In this document: positions 25,166-34,295 of the stretch, in pieces
How the letters are laid out: the number at the start of each line of letters is the position of its first letter
Numbering within the stretch: position 1 is the first letter of the stretch
Assembly (NCBI RefSeq): GCF_018128905.1
Contig: NZ_CP063808.1
Coordinates: 4,898,001-4,962,000, forward strand
Direction: 5' to 3'
Length of the DNA: 64,000 nt
From: Streptomyces sp. A2-16
Lineage (GTDB): Bacteria; Actinomycetota; Actinomycetes; Streptomycetales; Streptomycetaceae
Translations under genes and position numbers: made by a program
The notes under the pieces: generated by a model
What the model saw: the letters and a program-made list of their open reading frames with translations, nothing else
The model's database searches: none
Told to the model about the DNA's origin: nothing

Positions 25166-25597
25166 TCAGTCGGTCAAGGGTGTGCAGTGCACGTTGTTCG
25201 CTCCACCGCTCTGCCCGGAGATCCGTCCCCAGTAGCTCACACAGTGCCCGGGGTGGCCGATGTACACCGGGCCGGCGTACGTCGTGTAAGAACCGTCATC
25301 GAACTCGGGGTCGACGTCCTGGGCGTCCGTGACTGCCGCCAGCATGGACACGGCGGTGCCGGGACGGGCGCGCACCGTGACCACGCAGTCCTGTCCCGTG
25401 GAGGGGTTGTACGTCAGGTAGACCGTGCCCGCCGTACCGACCGGTGCCGAGTCGACCACCGCGTAGCCCGCCCCGCAGACACCGTTGTACTTCGCCAGGG
25501 GCGTCGCCGCCCCTGCCTGCGGTGCGACGGCCCCCAGGGCGCCGACCACGGCAGCTGTGACCGCTCCGACCGCTGCGGCACGCTGAATGATGTTCAT
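25166..25597 (-). CDS. secreted spore-associated protein A (SapA) family
   Basis: 143-residue small secreted protein. The signal peptide reads GAVTAAVVGALGAVAPQAGA. The mature part, YNGVCGAGYAVVDSAPVGTA, GTVYLTYNPSTGQDCVVTVR, YTTYAGPVYIGHPGHCVSYW and ANNVHC, follows the pattern of Streptomyces spore-associated protein A, with four conserved Cys residues likely paired. The start ATG 25597 follows a purine-rich GGGGGATTCAC. These proteins are found on spores or aerial hyphae, with no known enzymatic role. The gene is monocistronic and convergent with the protease. Confidence 0.78.
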   Translation of the reverse strand: MNIIQRAAAVGAVTAAVVGALGAVAPQAGAATPLAKYNGVCGAGYAVVDSAPVGTAGTVYLTYNPSTGQDCVVTVRARPGTAVSMLAAVTDAQDVDPEFDDGSYTTYAGPVYIGHPGHCVSYWGRISGQSGGANNVHCTPLTD

Positions 25598-26158
25598 GTG
25601 AATCCCCCGTCTCGTCGACAGCCCCAACAGCTTGTCGACCTCGCAGGGATTGACCGTCGTCACCCGAACAGCGTTGTAGGTCACCGGCACCCGGTTACGG
25701 AACCCGGACACGGAGTGAACGGGTCCGTGGGTATCGCTCATGATCGCGGCGCGCCCTCAGGACGAGACGCACCGCGAGTTGCAGCCGGCTGCCCTGTTCC
25801 TCTCCCTGGTGACCGACTGCTTGATCACGGGCGCCGCTGTGTACCCCGCCCGCGAACACCCCTCGCTCGCACAGCCCCTGGGCCTGCCGGGCCCGGTCGC
25901 ACAGCCATACCTCCGGAAGTCCCTGAGCCAACAGCTCCGCGGCCTGGCGATCCACCGACTCTCTGGTGAGGGCGACTACAGGTCCGGAGCGGCGCGCAAC
26001 GCCTGGTCGACGCGGGCCGTCGCCGTCACCGGTTCACGAGCGTGTCACAGTGCTGTCCGGATGGTTACTGTCCGGCCCTCGTGCTGCGCATTTATTGATC
26101 GTCACCGTATTCACCATACGGTTGGCGGCAGTTGGCGGATTAAGGGGAGATGACCCTC
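25598..26158. other. 561-bp divergent intergenic region (SapA-like / kinase)
   Basis: No protein family was recognised in any frame. A minus-strand open frame at 25695-25955 (AQGLPEVWLCDRARQAQGLC) has no ribosome site or known relatives that could be named. Promoters for both neighbours should lie here. Confidence 0.35.
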
Positions 26159-27787
26159 ATGCACAACCAGGACGATGCCTCGTCGGCGGTCGGCGAGGAG
26201 AGGTTGGTCGCTGGTCGGTACCGGCTGCTGTCCGTGCTCGGCGAGGGCGGGATGGGCACCGTGTGGCGGGCCCGCGACCAAGTGCTCGGCCGTGACGTCG
26301 CGGTGAAGGAGGTGCGTGCCTCCATCGAGCTGCCCGCCGAGCGCAGCAGGCAGATGTACGTCCGGCTGGAGCGGGAGGCGTGGGCGGCGGCGCGGGTCAA
26401 CGCTCGAGGAGTCGTGACCGTCCATGACGTGGTGAACTTCGACGACCGGCCGTGGATCGTGATGGAGCTCGTGCGTGGCCGCTCCCTCGCCGACGTGATC
26501 AGCTCAGAGGGCTCCCTGGCACCGCGCGAGGTCGCGCGGATCGGTGTCGAGGTACTCGCCGCTCTGCGTGCGGCCCACACTGCCGGCGTGCTGCACCGCG
26601 ACGTGAAGCCCGCCAACGTGCTGCTCGCCGACGAGGGCCGCATCGTCCTGACGGACTTCGGCATAGCCAGTGTGGAGGGCAGCACCGCGCTGACGATGAC
26701 GGGTGAGGTGGTCGGATCGCCCGAATACCTCGCTCCCGAGCGGGCGTTGGGCCGGACCCCAGGCACCGCTTCCGATCTCTGGTCACTCGGGGCGCTCCTC
26801 TACACGGCCGTACAGGGACGTTCGCCGTTCCGCCGTACGAGTGCCCTGTCGACGCTGCGTGCCGTCGTGGATGACGAGTTGCCTCCGCCGCATCGGGCCG
26901 GACCGTTGACGGCGGTCATCGAGGGGCTCATGCGCAAGGACCCTGAGGAGCGCATGGGTGCCGAGGAGGCCATGAGCGAACTCGTGCAATGTGCAGATGA
27001 GTTGGCGGCCCCGGCCGAGACAGCGGGCGCCGATCCGGGGGTGACCACGTCTTCGGCGACGGGTGGCATCACTGCCGCGGTCACCGCGGCGGTGCCGGCT
27101 ACGGAGAAGGCACCGATCGAGGCCACCTCGGCTGCCACGGCTGCGGCGGAGGTGCCCGAGGCTCAGGCCACGCCTGCGCCGCTGGGCACGTTCGGTCCTC
27201 CTCGCAGTAGCTCGGCGTTCGGGCCCGCCGCAGCCCTACCGGCCCCGGCGGCCGGATTCGGGCAGGATGGCACGTCGGGGCCCGCCTCCGCTCCGCTCAG
27301 CCGTCGTAGGACATATCTGGTGGGGGCGGTGGCCATCGCGCTGGTTCTGGCCGGCGCGGGTCTCACCTACACGTTGATGAACCAGAGCGATGACAAGGCC
27401 GGCAAGGACGCCGAAACCACCAGCACCGGCACTGCGTCCAAGCCTGTGTCGGTGGCTGTCACCGGCAACGCAACCACGTTCGACGGGAGTTGCCCGGGCG
27501 GAGAAGGTCAGGCGCCCTGGTTCACCGCTACGTTCAAGACGGACCGGGCTCCGGTCCAGTTCTCGTACCGGTGGGTGTCCGACAACGGAGCTGTGGTGGA
27601 TCGGGAGTGGCGGACTCTGTCATTCCGTGAAGGTGACCCGACGAGCAAGACGGAGACGGTGCGCCTGTCGACGTGGGCACAGGAAGGAACGTTGAAGAGC
27701 GCGATGGCCGTGGAGATCAAGTCGCCGTTCGACACGAAGTCCAACTCTGTGCCGTTTTCCATCACTTGCCGATCGAACGGTGAGTGA
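26159..27787 (+). CDS. membrane-anchored Ser/Thr protein kinase (Hanks type)
   Basis: About 542-residue kinase. The cytoplasmic kinase domain (about 20-285) has the glycine loop GEGGMGTVW, catalytic Lys50 (VAVKEV), HRDVKPANVLL at 144-154 and DFG at 164-166, with an activation loop GSTALTMTGEVVGSPEYLAP. An Ala/Pro/Thr-rich juxtamembrane stretch follows, then one transmembrane helix (YLVGAVAIALVLAGAGLTYT, around 385-408) and an extracytoplasmic domain of about 130 residues with two Cys, not PASTA. ATG 26159 is preferred to ATG 26150 because GGGGAG is then at proper spacing. Next to it lies an FHA-domain protein, a typical phosphothreonine reader and probable partner. Confidence 0.92.
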   Translation: MHNQDDASSAVGEERLVAGRYRLLSVLGEGGMGTVWRARDQVLGRDVAVKEVRASIELPAERSRQMYVRLEREAWAAARVNARGVVTVHDVVNFDDRPWIVMELVRGRSLADVISSEGSLAPREVARIGVEVLAALRAAHTAGVLHRDVKPANVLLADEGRIVLTDFGIASVEGSTALTMTGEVVGSPEYLAPERALGRTPGTASDLWSLGALLYTAVQGRSPFRRTSALSTLRAVVDDELPPPHRAGPLTAVIEGLMRKDPEERMGAEEAMSELVQCADELAAPAETAGADPGVTTSSATGGITAAVTAAVPATEKAPIEATSAATAAAEVPEAQATPAPLGTFGPPRSSSAFGPAAALPAPAAGFGQDGTSGPASAPLSRRRTYLVGAVAIALVLAGAGLTYTLMNQSDDKAGKDAETTSTGTASKPVSVAVTGNATTFDGSCPGGEGQAPWFTATFKTDRAPVQFSYRWVSDNGAVVDREWRTLSFREGDPTSKTETVRLSTWAQEGTLKSAMAVEIKSPFDTKSNSVPFSITCRSNGE

Positions 27788-27842
27788 CAAGGCACCATGT
27801 CTTTCATAATTGGGCCAATCTGTCTTCCCTCAAGGAGATTCC

Positions 27843-29882
27843 GTGCTGTCGGTCATCGTGGGACGCACCGGTCCGTTCACCGGTCAGAGCGTGGTTCTCG
27901 GAGAAGCTCCTGTGACGTTCGGGCGCAAGAGTGACAACGACGTCATCATCGTCAGCGTCAGCGCCTCCCGCTTCCACGCCGAGATCGTCACCGAGAACGA
28001 CACGTACGTCCTTCACGACCGTGGTAGCAGGAACGGCACCTTCGTCAACGAACAGCGCGTCGAGCGGCACGAGTTGACGCCCGGCGACACCATACGCATC
28101 GGCGACGAGACTTTTCTGTTCGAGACCCAGGAAGCCGTGGAGACGGTCATGGACCTCTCCCAGATGGACCTGCCGCGCGCCAACGCGGTCGTGGACCCGG
28201 GAGTCCTCCGGGTCACGGTGAGCGGCGGTGGTCCCGTCGGCCTCGCGTTCGCGCTGCTGCTGGAGGAAGCGCTGTCCGGACGGGTCGCGATCACCGTCTA
28301 CGACGGCCGGTGGGTCCGCAGCGGCACCTCCGTCGTCTGGAAGGACGCCGCCCAGGGCAACGTCCGCCGCCAGCAGGTCGTCACCGTCCAGAGCCGGCAG
28401 TACCTGGCACTGACGCAGGAGATGCAGACGGCGATGTTCGGCGACAGCGGCCAGTTCTCCGAGATGTGGCCGCTGGGCCCCGACTCCGTGGACGGACGGC
28501 CGCCCCGCAACATACGCATTGCCTACATCGAGGACCGGCTGCTTGAGCTGGCCAACCGCAAGTCCGCCATCCGGCTGGTGCCCAAGCGGTTCGACCTGAC
28601 CGAGCAGGAACACCTCATCGCCCGTGACCATGTGCTGGTCATCAGTGAGGGTGGCCGCTCGCGCACTCGTGAGCACTTCGCCGACCGCTTCGGCATGGCC
28701 GACGCCTCCATCTACTCCCTGGACGGCGAGCACATCCAGGACGTGGTGCTCGGGCTCAGGGTCAAGTCCCGGCTGCCGGACCCGATGAGCGTGCTGCTGA
28801 CCGTGGCGCAGAACCGGTTCCTGCTCAACTCGCTGCGCGGCGAAGGCTTCTTGAACATGCGCCTCACCCGGGAGGAGGCGCGCAACGTCATCGGCATCGA
28901 CCCGGTGCGGCAGGTCTTCGAGGAGTGCATCGCGGCCCGGCCGTGTCTGATGAGCCGCCACGAGGACAACGAGTTCGCCTGCCCCACCCACGGCACGCTC
29001 TTCCTCCCGGCGCTGCTGCGCAGCTCACCGCTGTGGAAGCGCATCCTGGAAGGGCTGCGGCTGTTCGATGTCCCCGAAGAGGACCTCAGCGCCATCACGT
29101 CGTTCCGCCTCGACATGGTCCAGCGCCCGAGGTTCACAGCCCAGCTCACCCGCCCGACCGCGGACCGTCCGGGAACGTACGGCTTCCTCCTGGGCGACGC
29201 GGCCAACGCCATCCACTTCTGGCCCGGACGTGGCCTCAACAGCGGCGTGGCCTCGGCCGTCTCGCTGGCCCGCTCCCTCAGCCGGGTCTGGCGCGGAAGG
29301 CCGCTGCGCGACGCGGACTTCATCCGGCACGAGGCGGCGATGTCCATGCTCCAGTACCGGCACAAGAGCCGCGCCTGGAACGCTATGGTCACCACGGACG
29401 AGCGGGGCGTGACCCGGGCGATCAAGGACATCATCGACGGCAGCATGGACGGCACGGCGAAGCCGGCGGGAGCAGGTGCCGTGGGCCGGATGCCTTCCGT
29501 CCCGGCCGCAGTCCCGGTTCCGGGCTCGGCCGCGGGCTCCGGCTCCGGATCTTGGTCTGGGTCTGGGTCTGGCTCTGGGTCTGCGGAAGCCCACCTGGAG
29601 GTCCTGCTGGACCGCATGCGGGCGATACGTGAACGGCTGGCTCCCCGCATGCCGGGGCTGCCGGACGACAACGTGCTCCGGGCCCACCTCTCCAAGCTGT
29701 CACCCGCGACCCTGCGTACGCTCCAGGAGAGCGGCGCGTGGGACACGTTGATCGTCAGCGGCGAGGAAGCCGACATCGACATCTTCTACCAGCAGGACGC
29801 CCCGGTCTTCGTCCCGGCCGCCCCGCAACCGTCCCAGCCGCGCCCCGACCCCCGCAGCTCGGCTCTTCTGGGTCCGGCCTGA
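27843..29882 (+). CDS. FHA domain fused to FAD-dependent monooxygenase-like protein
   Basis: 679-residue multidomain protein. The N-terminal FHA domain (about 1-95) has the phosphothreonine-binding pattern FGRKSDND, SASRFHAEI and DRGSRNGTFVNEQ. From about residue 120 an FAD Rossmann fold follows (LRVTVSGGGPVGLAFALLLE), with the second FAD motif YGFLLGDAANAIHFWPGRGL near 460 as in p-hydroxybenzoate hydroxylase-type monooxygenases. A Ser/Gly linker (about 565-585) leads to a C-terminal helical domain. GTG 27843 has AAGGAG five bases upstream. It starts 55 bp after a Ser/Thr kinase gene, so phosphorylation-dependent recruitment or control of a flavoenzyme is likely. No substrate can be named. 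Confidence 0.85.
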   Translation: MLSVIVGRTGPFTGQSVVLGEAPVTFGRKSDNDVIIVSVSASRFHAEIVTENDTYVLHDRGSRNGTFVNEQRVERHELTPGDTIRIGDETFLFETQEAVETVMDLSQMDLPRANAVVDPGVLRVTVSGGGPVGLAFALLLEEALSGRVAITVYDGRWVRSGTSVVWKDAAQGNVRRQQVVTVQSRQYLALTQEMQTAMFGDSGQFSEMWPLGPDSVDGRPPRNIRIAYIEDRLLELANRKSAIRLVPKRFDLTEQEHLIARDHVLVISEGGRSRTREHFADRFGMADASIYSLDGEHIQDVVLGLRVKSRLPDPMSVLLTVAQNRFLLNSLRGEGFLNMRLTREEARNVIGIDPVRQVFEECIAARPCLMSRHEDNEFACPTHGTLFLPALLRSSPLWKRILEGLRLFDVPEEDLSAITSFRLDMVQRPRFTAQLTRPTADRPGTYGFLLGDAANAIHFWPGRGLNSGVASAVSLARSLSRVWRGRPLRDADFIRHEAAMSMLQYRHKSRAWNAMVTTDERGVTRAIKDIIDGSMDGTAKPAGAGAVGRMPSVPAAVPVPGSAAGSGSGSWSGSGSGSGSAEAHLEVLLDRMRAIRERLAPRMPGLPDDNVLRAHLSKLSPATLRTLQESGAWDTLIVSGEEADIDIFYQQDAPVFVPAAPQPSQPRPDPRSSALLGPA

Positions 29883-29899
29883 CGGCTGTCGTCCCGGCA

Positions 29900-29939
29900 G
29901 TCTCTGATTCCCGTGTCGGCCGACACGGGAATCAGAGAC
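29900..29939. terminator. perfect 40-bp palindrome after the FHA-flavoprotein gene
   Basis: GTCTCTGATTCCCGTGTCGG is followed immediately by its exact reverse complement, with no spacer, 17 bp past the stop codon. In RNA it would make a 17-18 bp stem with a tight loop. Termination is likely; zero-spacer symmetry is unusual for a terminator. Confidence 0.55.
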
Positions 29940-30537
29940 AGGGCCATCGTCTGCCACCGGCTCACGCCTCGCGCCGTCGGCGAGGAGAACGTCGTTCCTC
30001 GCGGGCCCGGACAGTGCGGCGCGGTGCACGGTGCCGAAAGCACTGGCTCAACCGGCGGCCCGAAGGTGCAAGCGGTGCCGCAACCTCGTTTCCTGGCAAG
30101 GCCGTTGACCAGCGGAGCCAGGACACGTCGACGTCCGACTCATAGAAGCGACAGGGCGCCAGTCGCTCACCTTTAAGTCAGTGGAGAAGTGCGCGCAGCG
30201 GAACCCCATGGCTAGGACGCGGTAAAGCCAGGATCCAGCCGATGCAGTGCACGAGGGCCAATGGAGCAGCACCCGACCACGGTGGCAGCGGTCGCCAGCA
30301 GCGCTGGCTTGATCTTGTGAAGACTGCATGGATATCAGTTCCGTGGGCCAGCGATTTTTGGACCCGACCGCCAGGCCGTTGCTGCGCCGTCCCACGGCCA
30401 CGGGCTCGGCCTCGCCGGATCCGCCGGCCGGTGCCCCTCATCCGCCCGAGCGATGTCGGTCACCCACCGTCTCCCCGAGGGCGCGCTCATGGTCCCTTAC
30501 AGTCGATGTGTTGCGCTGCCCCGGAAGGAAGACCCTC
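29940..30537. other. 598-bp stretch without a recognised gene
   Basis: Frames on both strands are open but carry no family motifs. It precedes the IclR regulator of the mhp operon and must contain its promoter, which could not be pinned down. Confidence 0.35.
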
Positions 30538-31302
30538 TTGAGCGACGACGCGCCGAGCGGCGTCCTGAGCAAGGCGCTCGCCGTGCTGCAGGCGTTCACC
30601 GTCGAGGACACGACCCTGGGCTTCACCGAACTCCGGCGGCGTACGGGTTTCGCGAAGAGCACCCTGCACCGGGTGCTCGGGGACCTGGTGGCGGCCCGGC
30701 TGCTGGACCGCGTCCAGGAGCGTTACCGCCTGTCGGGGCTCGTCTTCGAGCTCGGGATGCGCGCGTCGGTCGAGCGTGGGCTGCTCGAAGTGGCCACGCC
30801 GTTTCTCGAGGACCTGTACGAGCGCACGCACGAACTCGTCCATCTGGGCACCCGCGAGGGAACAGAGGTCGTGTACGTCGCCAAGGTGGGCGGCCACCAG
30901 CAGGCCAACTCCCCCTCCCGGCTCGGCGGCCGCATGCCGCTGCACGCGACGGCCCTCGGGAAGGTGCTGCTGAGCCAAGCCCCGGACGACGTGCGGGAGA
31001 CCGTGCTGGGCGGACCCCTGGAGCGCAAGGCACCGCGGACGATCACCAATGTCGAGGTGCTGACGCGCCAACTGTCGGACGTCGTCACCCAGGGGGTGGC
31101 CTTCGAGTACGAGGAGTCGGCGGTCGGCATCGTCTGCGTGGCCGCCGGGATCTTCGGTCCGTCGGACGACATCATGGCGGCGGTCAGTGTGACGGGCCCG
31201 GTGCACCGGTTCCAGCCCGCCCGGCACGCCTCCAGTGTGCGAGCCGCCGCGGCCGGGATTTCCGCGACGCTCTGCCGTCGCGAGGAGCTGCGCAGCCACT
31301 GA
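30538..31302 (+). CDS. IclR-family transcriptional regulator of the mhp operon
   Basis: 254-residue IclR protein. The N-terminal winged helix (LGFTELRRRTGFAKSTLHRV) is followed by the effector-binding domain (LVHLGTREGTEVVYVAKVGG, RMPLHATALGKVLLS, GVAFEYEESAVGIVCVAAGI). The start TTG 30538 is preceded by GGAAGGAAG; the frame extends upstream without similarity. It is encoded directly before mhpDFE in the same direction, and a 17-bp palindrome GTTCCG-N5-CGGAAC lies between them at 31336-31352. Family members respond to aromatic acids and control ring-cleavage operons. Confidence 0.88.
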   Translation: MSDDAPSGVLSKALAVLQAFTVEDTTLGFTELRRRTGFAKSTLHRVLGDLVAARLLDRVQERYRLSGLVFELGMRASVERGLLEVATPFLEDLYERTHELVHLGTREGTEVVYVAKVGGHQQANSPSRLGGRMPLHATALGKVLLSQAPDDVRETVLGGPLERKAPRTITNVEVLTRQLSDVVTQGVAFEYEESAVGIVCVAAGIFGPSDDIMAAVSVTGPVHRFQPARHASSVRAAAAGISATLCRREELRSH

Positions 31303-31335
31303 TCGGGCGCCGCGCGGACACTGATCGACGGACGA

Positions 31336-31352
31336 GTTCCGCGAGACGGAAC
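31336..31352 (+). promoter_or_regulatory. IclR-type operator upstream of mhpD (site 1 of 6)
   Basis: GTTCCG-CGAGA-CGGAAC, perfect 6-5-6 palindrome, 44 bp before mhpD. Five similar sites lie at 55034, 58307, 59174, 63652 and 63681, all in front of catabolic genes. Confidence 0.6.
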
Positions 31353-31395
31353 ACATTGCTGGGCGCCAGACGGCCCTCGTGTTCAAGCTGTCGGC

Positions 31396-32220
31396 ATGAA
31401 CGAGTTCTCTCCCGGTCACGACTCCGTGGCTCAGGCGGCCGATCGCCTGCTGCTCGCCGCCGCCGACCGTGTGCCCTGTCCACCGGTGCGTGATCTGATC
31501 GGCAGCGACGACGTGAAGGCGGCCTACGCCGTCCAAGAGCTGCTGACCGCGCGCCGCCTCGAAGCGGGCGGCCGGATCACCGGCCGCAAGATCGGCCTCA
31601 CCTCCCCCGCCGTGCAGCAGCAACTGGGCGTGGAGCAGCCGGACTTCGGGGTGCTGTTCGCGGACATGAGCGTCGCGGACGGGGCATCCGTACCGGTCGA
31701 CGAGCTGCTCCAGCCGAAGGTCGAGGCGGAGATCGCGTTCGTGCTGGGCGCCGACCTCGCCGAGGGGACGCTCGACGCCGCGCAGATCCGGGCCGCGGTG
31801 GCGCATGCCGTCCCCGCCCTGGAGATCGTGGACAGCCGGATCGCCGGCTGGGACATCACCTTCGGCGACACCGTCGCCGACAACGGCTCCTCCGCGCTCT
31901 ACGTCCTCGGCACCCCGGCCAAGCCGCTCACCGAGTTCGAGCCGGTCGAGGCCGCCATGACCCTCGAACGGGGTGGGGAGACCGTCTCCCGCGGCAACGG
32001 CGCAGCCTGTCTGGGCGATCCGCTGGCCGCCCTGGCCTGGCTCGCCCGCACCGCGCGCGACGTCGGCGATCCGCTGCGCGCGGGCCAGGTCGTGCTGTCC
32101 GGCGCGCTCGGCCCGATGGTGCCCGCCGCCGCCGGAGACGTGTTCAGCGCCGAGATCACCGGGCTCGGCTCCGTCTCCGTCCGCTTCCACACTTCCGGCG
32201 ACGAAGGAGCCTCCGCATGA
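31396..32220 (+). CDS. mhpD: 2-keto-4-pentenoate hydratase
   Basis: 274-residue member of the MhpD/fumarylacetoacetase-like fold. Landmarks are GRKIGLTSPAVQQQLGVEQP, DFGVLFADM, LQPKVEAEIAFVLGADL (acidic metal ligands) and GWDITFGDTVADNGSSALYV. It hydrates 2-hydroxypenta-2,4-dienoate to 4-hydroxy-2-oxovalerate in the lower meta-cleavage pathway of aromatic degradation. The start ATG 31396 follows the palindromic operator. The stop overlaps the ATG of mhpF by 4 bp, and the three enzymes of the pathway follow in reaction-related order, so the functional call is firm. Confidence 0.92.
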   Translation: MNEFSPGHDSVAQAADRLLLAAADRVPCPPVRDLIGSDDVKAAYAVQELLTARRLEAGGRITGRKIGLTSPAVQQQLGVEQPDFGVLFADMSVADGASVPVDELLQPKVEAEIAFVLGADLAEGTLDAAQIRAAVAHAVPALEIVDSRIAGWDITFGDTVADNGSSALYVLGTPAKPLTEFEPVEAAMTLERGGETVSRGNGAACLGDPLAALAWLARTARDVGDPLRAGQVVLSGALGPMVPAAAGDVFSAEITGLGSVSVRFHTSGDEGASA

Positions 32221-33164
32221 AGACCAAGGTAGCCGTCATCGGCTCGGGCAACATCGGCACCGACCTGATGATCAAGGTGCTTCGCCTGTCGGACACCCTG
32301 GAGATGGGGGCGATGGTCGGCATCGACCCCGCCTCCGACGGCCTCGCCCGGGCCAAGCGGCTCGGGGTCCCCGTGACCGCCGAGGGCGTCCAGGGCCTGA
32401 TCGCCATGGACGGCTTCGAGGACATCAAGATCGTCTTCGACGCCACGTCCGCGAAGGCGCACATCGCCAACGCCCACGCGCTCGCCCCGTACGGCAAGCA
32501 GCTCATCGACCTCACCCCCGCCGCCATCGGCCCGATGGTGATCCCCGCGGTCAACCTGGCGGAGCATGTCGGCGCGGACAACGTCAACATGGTGACGTGC
32601 GGCGGTCAGGCCACCATCCCGGTCGTCGCCGCGATCTCCTCGGTGGCTCCGGTCCCGTACGCGGAGATCGTCGCCTCGATCGCCTCGAAGAGCGCCGGTC
32701 CCGGCACCCGCGCCAACATCGACGAGTTCACCGAGACGACCAGCCACGCCATCGAGACCGTCGGCGGCGCCGAGCGCGGCAAGGCCGTCATCATCCTCAA
32801 CCCGGCCGAACCGCCGCTGATCATGCGCGACACCGTGCTCGCGCTCGTCGACGCGCCCGACGAGGCGACCCACGACGCGATCCGCACAGCCGTCGCGCAA
32901 CGGGTCGACGAGGTGTCGGCGTACGTGCCGGGCTACCGCCTCAAGCAGCAGGTGCAGATCACCCCCGTCCCCGCGGACCAGCCGGTGCACACCCTCACCC
33001 AGGCCGCGGCCACCCACCAGGTGTCCGTGTTCCTGGAGGTCGAGGGCGCCGCCCACTACCTCCCCGCCTACGCCGGGAACCTCGACATCATGACCAGCGC
33101 GGCCCTGCGGATGGCCGAGGCCATGGCCGCCCGCGCCACCGAACTCCAGGGAGCCGGCGCATGA
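32217..33164 (+). CDS. mhpF: acetaldehyde dehydrogenase (acylating)
   Basis: 315-residue CoA-acylating acetaldehyde dehydrogenase. The Rossmann motif VAVIGSGNIGTDLMIKVLRL opens the protein. NMVTCGGQATIPVVAAI contains the nucleophile Cys, and PGTRANIDEFTETTSHAIET is the typical dimer/aldolase-contact segment. It converts acetaldehyde, NAD and CoA to acetyl-CoA and normally forms a channelling complex with the MhpE aldolase encoded next. The length and motifs are standard. 4-bp overlaps on both sides indicate strict co-translation. Confidence 0.95.
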   Translation: MKTKVAVIGSGNIGTDLMIKVLRLSDTLEMGAMVGIDPASDGLARAKRLGVPVTAEGVQGLIAMDGFEDIKIVFDATSAKAHIANAHALAPYGKQLIDLTPAAIGPMVIPAVNLAEHVGADNVNMVTCGGQATIPVVAAISSVAPVPYAEIVASIASKSAGPGTRANIDEFTETTSHAIETVGGAERGKAVIILNPAEPPLIMRDTVLALVDAPDEATHDAIRTAVAQRVDEVSAYVPGYRLKQQVQITPVPADQPVHTLTQAAATHQVSVFLEVEGAAHYLPAYAGNLDIMTSAALRMAEAMAARATELQGAGA

Positions 33165-34174
33165 CCACCGACAAGCTGTTCGTCCAGGACGTCACCCTGC
33201 GGGACGGCATGCACGCCGTCCGGCACCGCATCGAACCCGAGCAGGTGGGCCGGATCGTGGCCGCACTCGACGCGGCGGGCGTCGACGGCATCGAGGTGTC
33301 CCACGGTGACGGCCTCGCCGGCGGCTCGCTCAACTACGGCCCCGGCAGCCACACCGACTGGGAGTGGATCGAGGCGGCGGCCGCGCACATCAAGAACGCC
33401 CGCCTCACCACTCTGCTGCTGCCCGGCATCGGCACCATCGAGGAGCTCAAGCAGGCGTACGCGCTCGGGGTGCGCTCGGTGCGGGTCGCCACGCACTGCA
33501 CCGAGGCCGACGTCTCGGCCCAGCACATCGCCACCGCCCGCGAGTTGGGCATGGACGTGTCCGGCTTCCTGATGATGAGCCACATGGCGGACGCCAAGAC
33601 GCTGGCCCAGCAGGCCAAGCTCATGGAGTCGTACGGTGCCCACTGCGTCTACGTCACCGACTCCGGCGGCCGGCTGATGATGGACGGCGTGCGCGAGCGG
33701 ATGCGCGCCTACCGCGATGTGCTGGACCCGGCCACGGAGATCGGCATCCACGCCCACGAGAACCTCTCCCTCTCGGTCGCCAACTCCATGATCGCCGTCG
33801 AGGAGGGCGTGACCCGCGTGGACGCCTCCCTCGCCGGTCAGGGCGCTGGTGCGGGCAACTGCCCCATCGAGCCGTTCATCGCGGTCGCCGACCTCAACGG
33901 CTGGAACCACGGCTGTGACCTCTTCGCACTTCAGGACGCGGCCGAGGATCTCGTACGTCCGCTGCAGGACCGGCCGGTCCGTGTCGACCGCGAGACGCTC
34001 ACGCTCGGCTACGCCGGTGTCTACGGCTCGTTCCTGCGGCACGCGGAGGCGGCGGCCGAGCGCTACGGCGTCGACGTCCGCACGATCCTCGTCGAGGTCG
34101 GCAAGCGCGGCCTCGTCGGCGGCCAGGAGGACATGATCGTCGACGTGGCGCTGGGGCTCGCGCGGGCGAGCTGA
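33161..34174 (+). CDS. mhpE: 4-hydroxy-2-oxovalerate aldolase
   Basis: 337-residue class II (metal-dependent) aldolase. VQDVTLRDGMHAVRHRIEPE contains the metal Asp and catalytic His. GIHAHENLSLSVANSM gives the HxH metal ligands, and VDASLAGQGAGAGNCPIEPF the C-terminal signature. It splits 4-hydroxy-2-oxovalerate into pyruvate and acetaldehyde, passing the latter to MhpF. The gene is the last of the IclR-mhpDFE group and is followed by a strong hairpin at 34189-34220. Confidence 0.95.
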   Translation: MTTDKLFVQDVTLRDGMHAVRHRIEPEQVGRIVAALDAAGVDGIEVSHGDGLAGGSLNYGPGSHTDWEWIEAAAAHIKNARLTTLLLPGIGTIEELKQAYALGVRSVRVATHCTEADVSAQHIATARELGMDVSGFLMMSHMADAKTLAQQAKLMESYGAHCVYVTDSGGRLMMDGVRERMRAYRDVLDPATEIGIHAHENLSLSVANSMIAVEEGVTRVDASLAGQGAGAGNCPIEPFIAVADLNGWNHGCDLFALQDAAEDLVRPLQDRPVRVDRETLTLGYAGVYGSFLRHAEAAAERYGVDVRTILVEVGKRGLVGGQEDMIVDVALGLARAS

Positions 34175-34188
34175 CATCGCCTGCGACG

Positions 34189-34220
34189 CAGGGCCGGGAG
34201 GACGGTGGCTCCCGGCCCTG
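34189..34220 (+). terminator. terminator of the mhpDFE operon
   Basis: CAGGGCCGGGAG (34189-34200) pairs perfectly with CTCCCGGCCCTG (34209-34220) over an 8-nt loop, 14 bp after mhpE. Confidence 0.75.
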
Positions 34221-34295
34221 CTCGTTGTACCCGCGGCGGGTTGCCGGCACGACGACGACCCGAGTCGCCGGGGAGTACCGCCGTGCGGTCGGTGG

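Noticed and set aside
29518..29588. Short TCTGGG/TCCGGC-like tandem repeat
   Set aside because: It encodes an in-frame Ser-Gly linker of the FHA-flavoprotein; not an independent repeat element.
30487..32190. 567-codon minus-strand frame opposite IclR and mhpD
   Set aside because: Composition typical of a shadow frame; both plus-strand genes are unambiguous.
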